A stretch of 64,000 nt of DNA from HLUCCA09 sp038745585. GTDB taxonomy: Bacteria > Pseudomonadota > Alphaproteobacteria > Rhodobacterales > Rhodobacteraceae. The notes under the pieces are model-generated. The model was not told the origin of the DNA. It did no database searches and saw only the letters and a program-made list of their open reading frames with translations. The position numbers and the translations under genes were made by a program. Of the stretch, positions 1 to 8,590 are shown piece after piece. Every line of letters starts with the position of its first letter. Within the stretch, counting starts at the first letter, position 1. The DNA lies in the NCBI GenBank assembly GCA_038745585.1, contig JBCDLH010000015.1, positions 1 to 64,000 on the forward strand, read 5' to 3'.

Positions 1-29
1 CAGCAGACAAAAGCGCGGCGGGGCGGAGC

Positions 30-47
30 CTGCCCTACCTAGGGCAG
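30..47. repeat. Short perfect inverted repeat
   Basis: CTGCCCTA and TAGGGCAG are exact inverted copies separated by two bases. The element lies about 200 bases before the first gene. It could be an operator or the end of a transcript entering from the left. The rest of bases 1-252 shows no gene that I can support. Confidence 0.4.
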
Positions 48-252
48 ATCGCCCATTCCGCAGGGCAGCAACCCCGCCGCCCACCGAACAAAACGGCCCG
101 ACGTGGCGGCAGACGCGCTGACCCCCACCTCTCGGCCGAAAAGAGCCGATTGGCGCTCCTCACCCCGGGGGAGGTCCGCGTGCACCGACTTGCGGGCTCG
201 GGAACGCGGATCTATCGTCTTCATTCCGTCATGTGATGGGGCAGAAAGCAGG

Positions 253-1836
253 ATGTCATCAGAACGCGGCTTTGTCTTCGCAGCGACCGGAGAGGGCAAT
301 GTGATCGCTGCGCGGCGCGCCGCACGCACCCTGCGTCTGCACATGCCGGATGCCGAGATCGACTTCTACACAAACAAGCTGACGGGAGACCCGGTCTTCA
401 ATCAGGAGCACGGCGTCGATGGGTGGTTCCGCCCAAAGATCGCTGCCATGCGCCGCTCAAGGTTTGAGCGTACTGTCTATCTCGACAGCGATATCTTCGC
501 GCTTCTGCCCGTACCGGAGCTCTTCGACACACTTGACAATTGTGACCTCGCAGCAAGCGTCGGGATCACGCGCCGTCCGGCCCATCTGCGCGAGAAGGAC
601 AAGATCTCTCGCGCCTTTCCGGTCTTCAACAGCGGCGTGATGTGCATCAAGCGCAACGCGACGACCGAGCGCTTTCTTGAGGAGTGGGAAACGCAGATGC
701 GCGCGGAAGGCGATCCCGCCGACCAAGGGATCATGCGCAAGCTGATCTATCGCGGTGATGTGCGATTTTTGCCCTTAGGATATGAATACAACGTCAAGCA
801 AGTCGTCCTAATCGACCTTTGGACTGAGATGCAGGGCGCGCCGCGCCTCCTTCACGCGTCATGGCTCAACCGCAAGCCGCATGCAGATCCGATGACGCCC
901 GTTGCGCTGGATGAGGTTTTGAATAGCCGACAGCGGACAAGGCTCGATGTCCTCATGAAAGTGGACCGGCACCTCGAGCACGCGCGCCCCATCACTCAAG
1001 CAGATGTCGACGACGCGAACCGAGTTCTCAAAGAGACCCTTCCTCACCGGAAAGCTCAACCTGCAAACGCTCCCGCCGGCGGCTCGCGTCCCCGTGACAG
1101 TGGGAAGGCTCATATCGCGCCCCTTTCGTCCAAGCGGCGCAATGCGGGCAAGATGAACCCGGTCACGACCCATGGCCTGCTCAGGCTCTCCGAAGATATT
1201 GGCGCCTTCTTGCCGCGCTTTGCGGCGGAGGTCGTTCTCGATGTCGGCGCCCAAGCAGGGGGCCTCTCCGATCGCTTGCTCGCGCTCTTCCCGCACGCGA
1301 CCGTGCATACCTGCGCGGCTTCGCGCCAGTCCTTTGACAAACTCAATGATCGGTACGGCACCAACGCGCGGGTTAAACTGTACCAAGCTACCCTCGGGCC
1401 GGAAACCGTTCGCTCAACAGCGGCCGCAACTGGTACCATGACTTCGGACGCACGTGGCACCAACGCGGCGGCGGGACCGGAAGCAGCAGACACAACTTCA
1501 GGGGACGCATTCTGTAAAACCCAAAGCATACCTGAGATCAGCTACCTTAGGGTTAGTGGCGGCGCGGAAAGCCTCGACGTTCTCAAGGGCTTCTCAACCA
1601 TGCTTGCCCAGGAAAAGATCGGCCTCGTTCAAGTCGAGTGCGGCATGAATCGTCTCAACGAGTTTCATGCCTCGCTCGGCGCCGTGCAAAGCTTTTTGCA
1701 GGCCAAAGGCTATGAGCTCTTCGGCCTTTACAATCAGTTGCAGGAGTTTTCGCGCCGTCCGGTTCTGCGGCGCTGTGACGCCGTCTTCATCGCGTACCGA
1801 ACCGCTGAGACGAACAGCCTCGGACCTCCTGAGTAG
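253..1836 (+). CDS. Glycosyltransferase-FkbM methyltransferase-like fusion protein
   Basis: The 527-residue protein has two parts. Residues 1-240 look like a nucleotide-sugar glycosyltransferase of the GT8-like fold, with a DxD metal/sugar-nucleotide motif in VYLDSDIF (D78, D80) and an NSGVM segment at 126-130. A low-complexity linker (about 265-302) leads to an FkbM-like methyltransferase domain with VVLDVGA at 327-333. In FkbM proteins the later strand usually reads LKIDVEGxE; here it reads LRVSGGAES, so the acidic residues are missing and methyl transfer may be lost. The start at 253 has a modest ribosome site and begins with the domain; an upstream in-frame extension looks non-coding. The acceptor is unknown; a surface glycan or protein is the likely target. 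Confidence 0.75.
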   Translation: MSSERGFVFAATGEGNVIAARRAARTLRLHMPDAEIDFYTNKLTGDPVFNQEHGVDGWFRPKIAAMRRSRFERTVYLDSDIFALLPVPELFDTLDNCDLAASVGITRRPAHLREKDKISRAFPVFNSGVMCIKRNATTERFLEEWETQMRAEGDPADQGIMRKLIYRGDVRFLPLGYEYNVKQVVLIDLWTEMQGAPRLLHASWLNRKPHADPMTPVALDEVLNSRQRTRLDVLMKVDRHLEHARPITQADVDDANRVLKETLPHRKAQPANAPAGGSRPRDSGKAHIAPLSSKRRNAGKMNPVTTHGLLRLSEDIGAFLPRFAAEVVLDVGAQAGGLSDRLLALFPHATVHTCAASRQSFDKLNDRYGTNARVKLYQATLGPETVRSTAAATGTMTSDARGTNAAAGPEAADTTSGDAFCKTQSIPEISYLRVSGGAESLDVLKGFSTMLAQEKIGLVQVECGMNRLNEFHASLGAVQSFLQAKGYELFGLYNQLQEFSRRPVLRRCDAVFIAYRTAETNSLGPPE

Positions 1837-1967
1837 CCGCCTTGCCTGTGGGACCAGGCGCCGTAAGGTCGGCCAAGTACCGGGTGTCAACGCCCATCAA
1901 GGCAGTCTACCCTTGGGTGCGGCCGTCCAAGTCCGCGCCCCAATCACGCGACCCTCAAGGCACGCGC

Positions 1968-2300
1968 TCAGCGCCGCTCCTCCTCGTTGATGTCATGCTT
2001 GAAAATGCGCGTCTGCCCTTTGCGGACGCCCATCGAATATCTCAGCACCACCCATGCAATGATCGACAACACAGCGAATACGACCGAGAGCGCGGGCAGG
2101 CCCTCAGGCAGCCACGTCGTGAAGGGCTCACCGATCAAAAATGCCCCCGCCATGGCGCTGGCGCCGATGGCAAAGCCGAGAAAGATGTAGCCCGGCACGA
2201 TCAGCTCGAAGATGCCGAAAAGGGCCGCCAGCATCCCCCAGCTCCACCAGCGGCGCCACCAGACATCACCCAGAAGCTCTTGGATCAGCTCTTCGATCAT
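1968..2300 (-). CDS. NfeD-like membrane protein
   Basis: This 110-residue protein has a tryptophan-rich amphipathic start (WWRRWWSW) and hydrophobic membrane segments around residues 20-50 and 70-90. It matches the short, protease-less NfeD type. NfeD proteins usually work with a stomatin/SPFH partner in membrane organisation or quality control. That pairing holds here: the start codon overlaps the stop of the upstream SPFH gene in an ATGA arrangement, so the two are translationally coupled. The soluble OB-fold of longer NfeD proteins is short or absent. The exact role is not known. Confidence 0.75.
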   Translation of the reverse strand: MIEELIQELLGDVWWRRWWSWGMLAALFGIFELIVPGYIFLGFAIGASAMAGAFLIGEPFTTWLPEGLPALSVVFAVLSIIAWVVLRYSMGVRKGQTRIFKHDINEEERR

Positions 2301-3190
2301 GCCCGACCGCCCAGCATCTTGAACGCATTGCCAAAGGCTTCGAGCGCATTCGCAGGTACCACGATCGTTTGCTGACCCGAACCGTTTCCGAGCGCATTAA
2401 GCGCCTCGACCTGCTTCAACGCAACCTGGTACTGCGCCGCCTCCATCCCGTTATCGGCTATCGCTTGTGCGACGACGGCGGTGGCAAAGGCTTCGGCCTC
2501 GGCGCCGATGCGGCGGGCCTTGGCGGCCTGTTCGGCGGCGTAAAGCTCAGCATCGGCCTGTAGCTCCACGGCACGCTTCTGCCCTTCGGCTTCGGTCACA
2601 GCGGCGCGACGGGCGCGTTCGGCGTTCAGCTGCTGCAGCATCGCTTCGCGCGTTGCGTCGTCGAGGTTGACATCGAGGATCTCTGCCCGTGTCACTTCGA
2701 TCCCCCAATCGACGACCGCTTCCTCAACGTTGGCTTTGATCGTGGTGATGAGGCTCGCCCGGTTCGACTGCACTTCGTCGAGCTCCATCTTGCCGATCTC
2801 AGCGCGGACGATGCCCGCAACGGTCGTCGAGATCGCGCCATCCACGTCGCGGATCCGGTACACCGTGCGCTCCGGCTCGAGGATCCGGTAAAAGACGCTC
2901 GTCTCGACCTTAACCAGCACGTTGTCTGCGGTGATTGCGTCCTGCGTGGCGTTTGGAAGCTGGCGCTCGAGGATCGACACGCGGTGGGCCACGCGGTCGA
3001 TAAAGGGTACAATGAGATTGATCCCGGGCCCGAGTACCGAGCGCAGACGGCCAAAGCGCTCAACCACGTATTTCTCCGATTGCGGCACGACCTTTACGCC
3101 CAAAAAGACCGCGAGGATCAGGAACGCAGCGATCAAAAACGTAACGATCGCCCCGCCAGAAATGTTTGCAAGCAAGAAGCTAAAGTCCAT
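2297..3190 (-). CDS. SPFH/Band 7 (stomatin-like, QmcA-type) protein
   Basis: The 297-residue protein has an N-terminal membrane anchor (about residues 8-30), then the SPFH domain (VVPQSEKYVVERFGR onward). A long alanine/glutamate-rich helical region follows (about 190-260), with the AEAEAFATA type of heptads typical of stomatins. Such proteins form ring-like oligomers in the inner membrane and act as scaffolds for proteases or lipid domains. The start at 3190 is chosen because GGAGAGGGG lies just before it; an in-frame ATG 33 bases upstream lacks this. It overlaps the downstream NfeD gene by four bases, so the pair is an operon. Confidence 0.85.
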   Translation of the reverse strand: MDFSFLLANISGGAIVTFLIAAFLILAVFLGVKVVPQSEKYVVERFGRLRSVLGPGINLIVPFIDRVAHRVSILERQLPNATQDAITADNVLVKVETSVFYRILEPERTVYRIRDVDGAISTTVAGIVRAEIGKMELDEVQSNRASLITTIKANVEEAVVDWGIEVTRAEILDVNLDDATREAMLQQLNAERARRAAVTEAEGQKRAVELQADAELYAAEQAAKARRIGAEAEAFATAVVAQAIADNGMEAAQYQVALKQVEALNALGNGSGQQTIVVPANALEAFGNAFKMLGGRA

Positions 3191-3306
3191 GTGCCCCTCT
3201 CCGAGTGTGTTTGCCGTGAACAATCACGAATGCGTGGGGCTCATTGTAGGCGGATCAGCGGCATTTTGCAGGCGGCGCGCCCACGCGGCTCGTGCCGCCC
3301 TGCACA

Positions 3307-3783
3307 TTAGGACGCGAGGCGGGCTTTGACCCAGGGACCGACGCTGCCGAAATCCATCCGTCCGGTGTGGCGTGACTTAAGCGCCGCCATCACCTTGCCC
3401 ATGTCGCGCAGGCTCTGCGCGCCCACTTCGGCAATGGCGGCGTCGATTGCCGCCTCGACCTCGTCATCATCGAGCTGTTTGGGCAGGAAATCCTCGATCA
3501 CACCGATTTCAGCGCGTTCCTGCTCGGCGAGCTCAAGCCGCCCGCCCTCCTCGTAGGCACGGATGCTCTCTTGGCGCTGCTTGACCATTTTCGCGAGGAT
3601 CTGGAGAATGTCGGCGTCTGACACGCCCGAGCCACCCTCAGCACTTCCGCTCTCGCCGCGCGCGGCGATGTCCCGATCTTTGATCGCCGCGTTGATCAGA
3701 CGCAAAGTCGATAGACGCACGGTGTCGCGCGCACGCATCGCGTCCTTCAAGGCTTGTGCCACACGGGCTTTCGTGTCGGTCAT
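3307..3783 (-). CDS. GatB/YqeY domain protein
   Basis: At 158 residues this is a full-length YqeY-type protein, related to the tRNA-binding tail domain of GatB. It carries the family features RLSTLRLINAAIKD near the N terminus, IEDFLPKQLDDDE in the middle and the C-terminal DFGSVGPWVKARL segment. These proteins are thought to bind tRNA or a tRNA-modifying complex, but a reaction is not established. A clear AAGGAGAACGAG ribosome site precedes the start. It is divergent from carA across about 220 bases, so both promoters probably lie in 3784-4005. Confidence 0.9.
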   Translation of the reverse strand: MTDTKARVAQALKDAMRARDTVRLSTLRLINAAIKDRDIAARGESGSAEGGSGVSDADILQILAKMVKQRQESIRAYEEGGRLELAEQERAEIGVIEDFLPKQLDDDEVEAAIDAAIAEVGAQSLRDMGKVMAALKSRHTGRMDFGSVGPWVKARLAS

Positions 3784-4005
3784 CTCTCGTTCTCCTTGCG
3801 CACCCGGCTGGCTGCCCCAAGCCTAGGTCGCGCCGGTGATTTGGTTGGTCGCGGTATCTAGCCTCGCGCCCGTGTTCTGACAACCGGGCGGGCAAGGTTG
3901 CCGTGACGCGCGCGTGCGCCGCGCGGCTGGGGTTGACGCTGCAAGGGACGGCCCCTAGGCCCGCGCTGGAGCTTATCCGCACCCATCCGACATGAAAGCA
4001 CGCCG

Positions 4006-5163
4006 ATGCCCACGCCGACGAAACGCAAGACTGCCTGCCTGGCCCTGGCCGACGGCACGCTCTTTTACGGCACGGGCTTCGGCGCAGTGGGGCAAACGGA
4101 GGCCGAACTCTGCTTTAACACAGCCATGACCGGCTATCAGGAGATCATGACCGACCCGTCCTATGCCGGCCAGATCATCACCTTTACCTTCCCGCATATC
4201 GGCAATGTCGGCGTTAACCCCGAGGATGATGAGACCGCCGACCCGGTCGCCGCTGGCATGGTCGTCAAATGGGATCCGACCGCCCCGTCGAACTGGCGCG
4301 CCGCCGAGCCTTTGGCGGCTTGGCTCAAGCGGCGCGGCCGGATCGGGATCGGTGGGCTCGACACACGAAGGCTCACGCGGGCCATCCGGCAGCAGGGCGC
4401 ACCCCATGTAGCGCTGGCGCATCAGGCAGACGGCGCGTTCGACATCGAAGCTTTGGTTGCGGCCGCGCGCGGCTTTTCGGGTCTCGAAGGGCGCGACCTC
4501 GCCAAGGAGGTCACCTGTGCGCAATCCTATCGCTGGAACGAGATGCGATGGGCCTGGCCCCACGGTTTTGCCGAGAGGAGCGCACCGGGCTTTCGTGTCG
4601 TCGCGCTCGATTACGGCGCCAAGCGCAACATCCTACGCTGCCTTGCCTCTGCCGGCTGTGAGGTCACGGTTTTACCGGCGACTGCGACTGCAGAGGAGGT
4701 CCTCGACCACGCGCCGGACGGTCTCTTCCTCTCGAACGGTCCGGGAGATCCGGCCGCGACCGGGGAATATGCCGTGCCGATGATCCGCGGCGTTCTCGAC
4801 CAATCCGACATTCCGGTTTTCGGCATTTGCCTCGGCCATCAGATGCTGGCCCTCGCCTTGGGCGCGCGCACGATCAAGATGAACCACGGCCACCATGGCG
4901 CGAACCATCCGGTGAAGGATCTCGAAACCGGCAAAGTTGAGATCACCTCTATGAATCATGGCTTTACTGTAGACAGTCAGTCCTTGCCCGAGACCGTCAA
5001 GGAAACCCACGTTTCGCTATTTGACGGCTCGAATTGCGGGATTCGGGTGACAGATCGGCCCATCTTCTCGGTCCAATACCACCCCGAAGCGAGCCCCGGC
5101 CCACAAGACAGCGCCTATCTCTTCGATCGCTTCGTCGCCGCCATGGAGGCCCGAGCGCGCTAA
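4006..5163 (+). CDS. carA: Carbamoyl-phosphate synthase small subunit
   Basis: CarA is the glutamine amidotransferase subunit that hydrolyses glutamine and channels ammonia to CarB for carbamoyl phosphate, feeding arginine and pyrimidine synthesis. The 385-residue protein has the CPSase small-subunit domain first (LADGTLFYGTGFG, NTAMTGYQEIMTDPSY). It then has a class I amidotransferase domain with the catalytic Cys275 in FGICLGHQ and His359/Glu361 in QYHPEASPG. The length is normal for the family. carB is not in the window. The ribosome site before the start is weak. Confidence 0.97.
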   Translation: MPTPTKRKTACLALADGTLFYGTGFGAVGQTEAELCFNTAMTGYQEIMTDPSYAGQIITFTFPHIGNVGVNPEDDETADPVAAGMVVKWDPTAPSNWRAAEPLAAWLKRRGRIGIGGLDTRRLTRAIRQQGAPHVALAHQADGAFDIEALVAAARGFSGLEGRDLAKEVTCAQSYRWNEMRWAWPHGFAERSAPGFRVVALDYGAKRNILRCLASAGCEVTVLPATATAEEVLDHAPDGLFLSNGPGDPAATGEYAVPMIRGVLDQSDIPVFGICLGHQMLALALGARTIKMNHGHHGANHPVKDLETGKVEITSMNHGFTVDSQSLPETVKETHVSLFDGSNCGIRVTDRPIFSVQYHPEASPGPQDSAYLFDRFVAAMEARAR

Positions 5164-5221
5164 TGGGTCCGTGCCATCTTGTGCGGCGTGCCAGGGAAAT
5201 CGCACCGCAAACGCGAGTCGG

Positions 5222-5237
5222 TTAACCGTCGGTTAAC
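5222..5237 (+). promoter_or_regulatory. CtrA-type binding site
   Basis: The sequence matches TTAA-N7-TTAAC exactly, the full binding site of the alphaproteobacterial cell-cycle and motility regulator CtrA. It lies between carA and the c-di-GMP-type glycosyltransferase gene, 70-90 bases before the start I chose for that gene. The match is direct; that it is functional is inferred. Confidence 0.65.
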
Positions 5238-5308
5238 CCAAAATCGTGATGCTCTTTCTCAAAGCGAGCGACCCGGGCGGGCGAAAGCCGACCGGCGGGG
5301 CGCGTGTC

Positions 5309-7465
5309 ATGAGACGTAGCGGACAGACGATGCCCCATCCAAAGCAGGGCTATACTCGGGCGCAAGACGCCCTGGTCAGTATCGAAAGCCGATTACGTCG
5401 GCTGCCGCAGCGGTCGGGGGCGGCCCAAAGCACGGTTACCCATCTCGTCCCAAACGAAGTGCTCGCGGACTATGAACGCGCGGCGATCGCTCGGGCGCTG
5501 CCGCAACAGGCTGCACCGCCGCCCAAACCGGCGCCCAAAGCCGAGGTGCCGCTCCTTCTGACGCGCGACCTGATGCCTGCGCCGCGCCGTCCGGCGTCGC
5601 CTGCGCTCGACGCACCGCAAGCGCCTGCCAAACAACGGCGCGGACCGCGCCTCGGAGAGCGGCTGGTCTCCGCCGGGGCGCTCTCGGAAGAGGATCTGGT
5701 TCAAGCCCTCACGCTCCAGCGGCAAGAAGAGACACGCCTGGGCGAGATCCTGATAGGCCGCCGCATGGTGACGGAGGAAGCGCTCTCCAATGCGCTCTCG
5801 GCCCAGTGGGGCGCATGCCCGATCGACCTCGAAGACGTCGTGCCCGACCCGCGCCTCGTCGCCGAGATCGGCGCCGACTACTGCCTCGCGACCGGCACCG
5901 TACCGCTCGCCCGCAAGGGCGGCGCGACGGTCGTCGCGAGCGCACGTCCGGACGCCTTTGCGCGTCTCCGGGATACGCTCGAAGAGCGGCTTGGCCCGGT
6001 TCTTATGGTGCTCGCGCCAGACCAACAGGTCGCAAACGCTGTCGCTCGCGCCGTTCCGAAAGAGCTTGCGCGCCGGGCCGAAGAGCGGACACCGACCCCG
6101 CTCTCCTGTCGCAACTGGAAGCAAGGGACCGCGGCGCTCGTCATCTCACTCACCCTTGGGACACTTCTCGCCGCAACGCTCCTCGCCCCCATCGAGACGC
6201 TTTTTGCAATGACGCTCTTTGGCATGGCCACGCTTTTGGCGACTTCGACGCTCAAGGGTCTCGCGCTCGGTCAGATCATCCGCCAATGGCTTCGCGGCGG
6301 GCGCCGAGTCCCGGCGGAGTTGCCTGCACCGCATACCAAACTGCCTGTGATTTCAATGCTCGTCCCGCTTCTCGGCGAAGCGGATGTTGCCTCAGCACTG
6401 ATCCAGCGTCTCTTGCGCCTGCGCTACCCGCGCGAGCTCACCGATGTGATCGTGCTCGTCGAACAGCACGACTGGACGACCCGCCGCGCCCTTGCCGAGA
6501 CCCATGTGCCGTCGTTCATGCGGATCGTTATCGTTCCGCCAGGCACGGTCCGGACCAAGCCGCGCGCGCTGAATTATGGGTTGAGCTTTGCCCGCGGCGG
6601 TATTGTCGGGATTTGGGACGCCGAGGACGCGCCGCATCCCGATCAGCTCCATACCGTCGCCGCGTGCTTTGCCCGAGCGGACCCGCGCGTCGCCTGTCTT
6701 CAGGGCGCGCTCGACTTCTACAATGCGCGGACAAACTGGCTCTCCCGCTGCTTCACGCTCGAATACGCGACCTGGTTTCGTGCCTTCCTGCCTGGACTGC
6801 AACGGCTTGGCCTGCCGATCCCTTTGGGCGGGACGACGCTCTTCTTCCGCAAACAGGCGCTGGAAGTTCTCGGCGGCTGGGACGCGCATAACGTCACCGA
6901 AGACGCCGATCTTGGCATTCGGCTTTACCGTGCGGGGTATCGCACCGAGATCGTCGACACCGTGACCCGCGAAGAGGCCAATTGTCGATTGCTGCCCTGG
7001 ATCCGGCAGCGCTCTCGCTGGCTCAAGGGCTACGCCATGACCTATGCGGTGCATATGCGCCGTCCGTTCCGGCTCTGGCGTGAGATGGGCACGGCGGGTT
7101 TTATCGGCTTTCAGGCGCTCTTTCTTGGCACTCTGTCACAGTTTCTGTTAGCCCCGGTCCTGATTTCGCTTTGGTTTCTCGCGGTTTTGGATTGGCATCC
7201 GCTGGTGGGGCACATCCCGATGACACTCGGCTGGGCGTTTCTCGCGCTTGTGATCGTCAGCGAGGCGATCTCTGTCGGCCTCACGCTCAGTGCGAATTGG
7301 AGGACAGAGCGGGCTGGCCTGCTCTGGTGGCTCCCGGTGCTGCATCTCTATTTCCCGCTGGCCTCGCTTGCGGGGTACAAGGGCGTCTGGGAGATGCTCT
7401 CGCGCCCATTCCATTGGCACAAGACCGAGCATGGCCTCCATGGGGAGGACGGCGTCTACGCCTGA
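5309..7465 (+). CDS. MshEN-domain processive family 2 glycosyltransferase
   Basis: This 718-residue protein joins a c-di-GMP-binding type domain to a membrane polysaccharide synthase. Residues 114-166 carry the repeated MshEN (GSPII_E N-terminal) motif: RLGERLV, LVQALTLQ, RLGEILI, LSNALSAQ. Membrane segments follow at about 250-300. A GT2 catalytic domain then has DAED at 437-440, TED at 530-532 and QRSRW at 567-571, the set found in processive synthases such as cellulose synthase. Further membrane segments close the protein. E. coli NfrB has the same domain types in another order. The start is placed at 5309 because the nearest upstream candidate (5246) is only eight bases after the CtrA box; ATG at 5330 is also possible. 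The product is probably an exopolysaccharide or adhesin of unknown composition. Confidence 0.8.
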   Translation: MRRSGQTMPHPKQGYTRAQDALVSIESRLRRLPQRSGAAQSTVTHLVPNEVLADYERAAIARALPQQAAPPPKPAPKAEVPLLLTRDLMPAPRRPASPALDAPQAPAKQRRGPRLGERLVSAGALSEEDLVQALTLQRQEETRLGEILIGRRMVTEEALSNALSAQWGACPIDLEDVVPDPRLVAEIGADYCLATGTVPLARKGGATVVASARPDAFARLRDTLEERLGPVLMVLAPDQQVANAVARAVPKELARRAEERTPTPLSCRNWKQGTAALVISLTLGTLLAATLLAPIETLFAMTLFGMATLLATSTLKGLALGQIIRQWLRGGRRVPAELPAPHTKLPVISMLVPLLGEADVASALIQRLLRLRYPRELTDVIVLVEQHDWTTRRALAETHVPSFMRIVIVPPGTVRTKPRALNYGLSFARGGIVGIWDAEDAPHPDQLHTVAACFARADPRVACLQGALDFYNARTNWLSRCFTLEYATWFRAFLPGLQRLGLPIPLGGTTLFFRKQALEVLGGWDAHNVTEDADLGIRLYRAGYRTEIVDTVTREEANCRLLPWIRQRSRWLKGYAMTYAVHMRRPFRLWREMGTAGFIGFQALFLGTLSQFLLAPVLISLWFLAVLDWHPLVGHIPMTLGWAFLALVIVSEAISVGLTLSANWRTERAGLLWWLPVLHLYFPLASLAGYKGVWEMLSRPFHWHKTEHGLHGEDGVYA

Positions 7466-7555
7466 CGCGGCGATAGATCGTGCACCCGGCCCGACGCCAA
7501 GGCGGGTTGCGCCTCCCTCAAAGAGCCTTCTCCCCCTTGGCTATCGTTCGCAGGT

Positions 7556-7672
7556 CTATGCGTCAGTTGGTGAAGTCGCGGGATCAGCAGCGATTTCCAG
7601 CCAATCCACCGCCCCGACAGGCCGCCTGATCTGCGCGTCCTTCATATCCGGGTCCGAGAGCTTGCCCCGCAT
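7556..7672 (-). CDS. Possible small protein downstream of the GntR gene
   Basis: A 38-codon frame begins seven bases after the GntR stop and reads MRGKLSDPDMKDAQIRRP and so on to a TAG. Its residue composition (charged, with balanced hydrophobics) looks more protein-like than the other frames of this 213-base gap. The ribosome site is weak (TAGGTC). It may be a real small protein, or the 5' remnant of a deleted gene once co-transcribed with the regulator. I do not recognise a family. Confidence 0.25.
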   Translation of the reverse strand: MRGKLSDPDMKDAQIRRPVGAVDWLEIAADPATSPTDA

Positions 7673-7678
7673 GACCTA

Positions 7679-8329
7679 TCAGTAAGGCGGGTCACGCTCG
7701 CTATCGGTTTTCAGGCGCTGAACGAAGGCAATCGAGATGTGGTTTTTCAGGGCTTCATAGGCCGCCCCCTCATTGCGCGCGCGGATCGCGGCCACAATCG
7801 TCGCATGCTCGGCCAACGCTTCCGCCCCGCGCCCAGTTGCCGCCAACGACGTCGTCGCCATTAGCGCCATCGATCGATAAACAAGGTCGAGCTGCTGGAC
7901 GAGAAAGCGATTGTGCGACGCAAGGTGAAGCTGTCGGTGAAAACGCCGATTGGCCCGCGCTAGGGCCGATGGGTCGGCGACGAGCGCTTGATCGGCATCG
8001 ACCATCTGTTCAAGCACCGAGATTTCTTCTTCAGCCGCATGCCGGGCTGCGAGCCGCGCGGCGAGCCCCTCAAGCTCGGAACGCACCACGTAAAGCTCGG
8101 ACAATTGGCTATGGTCGAGCGAGGCGACGACGAGCGACCGGCCATCCCGTGCCAGCATGCTCTGGGTTTCGAGCCGCTGCAGCGCCTCGCGGATCGGCGT
8201 TCGCGACACCCCGAACCGGTCGGCCAATTCGCTCTCCACCAGACGATCGCCGGGCCTATAGACCCCGACGTCGATCGCCTCGAGAATCATGTCATAGGCG
8301 TCCTTTTGCGGCGCTCTCTCGCGGCCCAT
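7679..8329 (-). CDS. GntR-family transcriptional regulator, FadR/FCD type
   Basis: The 216-residue protein has an N-terminal winged helix (residues 8-75) with the family signature GDRLVESELADRFGVSRTPIREAL at about 27-50. An all-helical FCD ligand-binding domain follows, containing the metal/ligand residues of the R-x-FH and H-I-S-I-A segments (NRRFHRQLHLASHN; EALKNHISIAF). Such regulators usually repress nearby catabolic genes and release DNA when a carboxylic acid binds. The start at 8329 has GGAGGCAGGAT just before it. No obvious target operon is adjacent: it diverges from a HAD phosphatase gene across about 260 bases. The ligand cannot be inferred. Confidence 0.9.
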   Translation of the reverse strand: MGRERAPQKDAYDMILEAIDVGVYRPGDRLVESELADRFGVSRTPIREALQRLETQSMLARDGRSLVVASLDHSQLSELYVVRSELEGLAARLAARHAAEEEISVLEQMVDADQALVADPSALARANRRFHRQLHLASHNRFLVQQLDLVYRSMALMATTSLAATGRGAEALAEHATIVAAIRARNEGAAYEALKNHISIAFVQRLKTDSERDPPY

Positions 8330-8590
8330 ATCCTGCCTCCCAGGCGCAATCCCCCTCGCGCGTTTCGCGAGAAACCCAAGCCTGGCATAGGGCGCGTGGC
8401 GTGGCTGCGTCGTTGCGTGACGCGTCGTGCGGTGTGGCCCACGCGGGCGGGGTGACAACCAAACGCGTTGCAACTGACGTTACAGCGCAGGGGCGCAGGC
8501 GCAAGGCGCGATCCTGAGCTCGGCCTCGCCCCTCGGCCGTCTACCGATCCCCCTGTTGCCAGCCGCAATGCGCCTCAATACCGTCGGATC

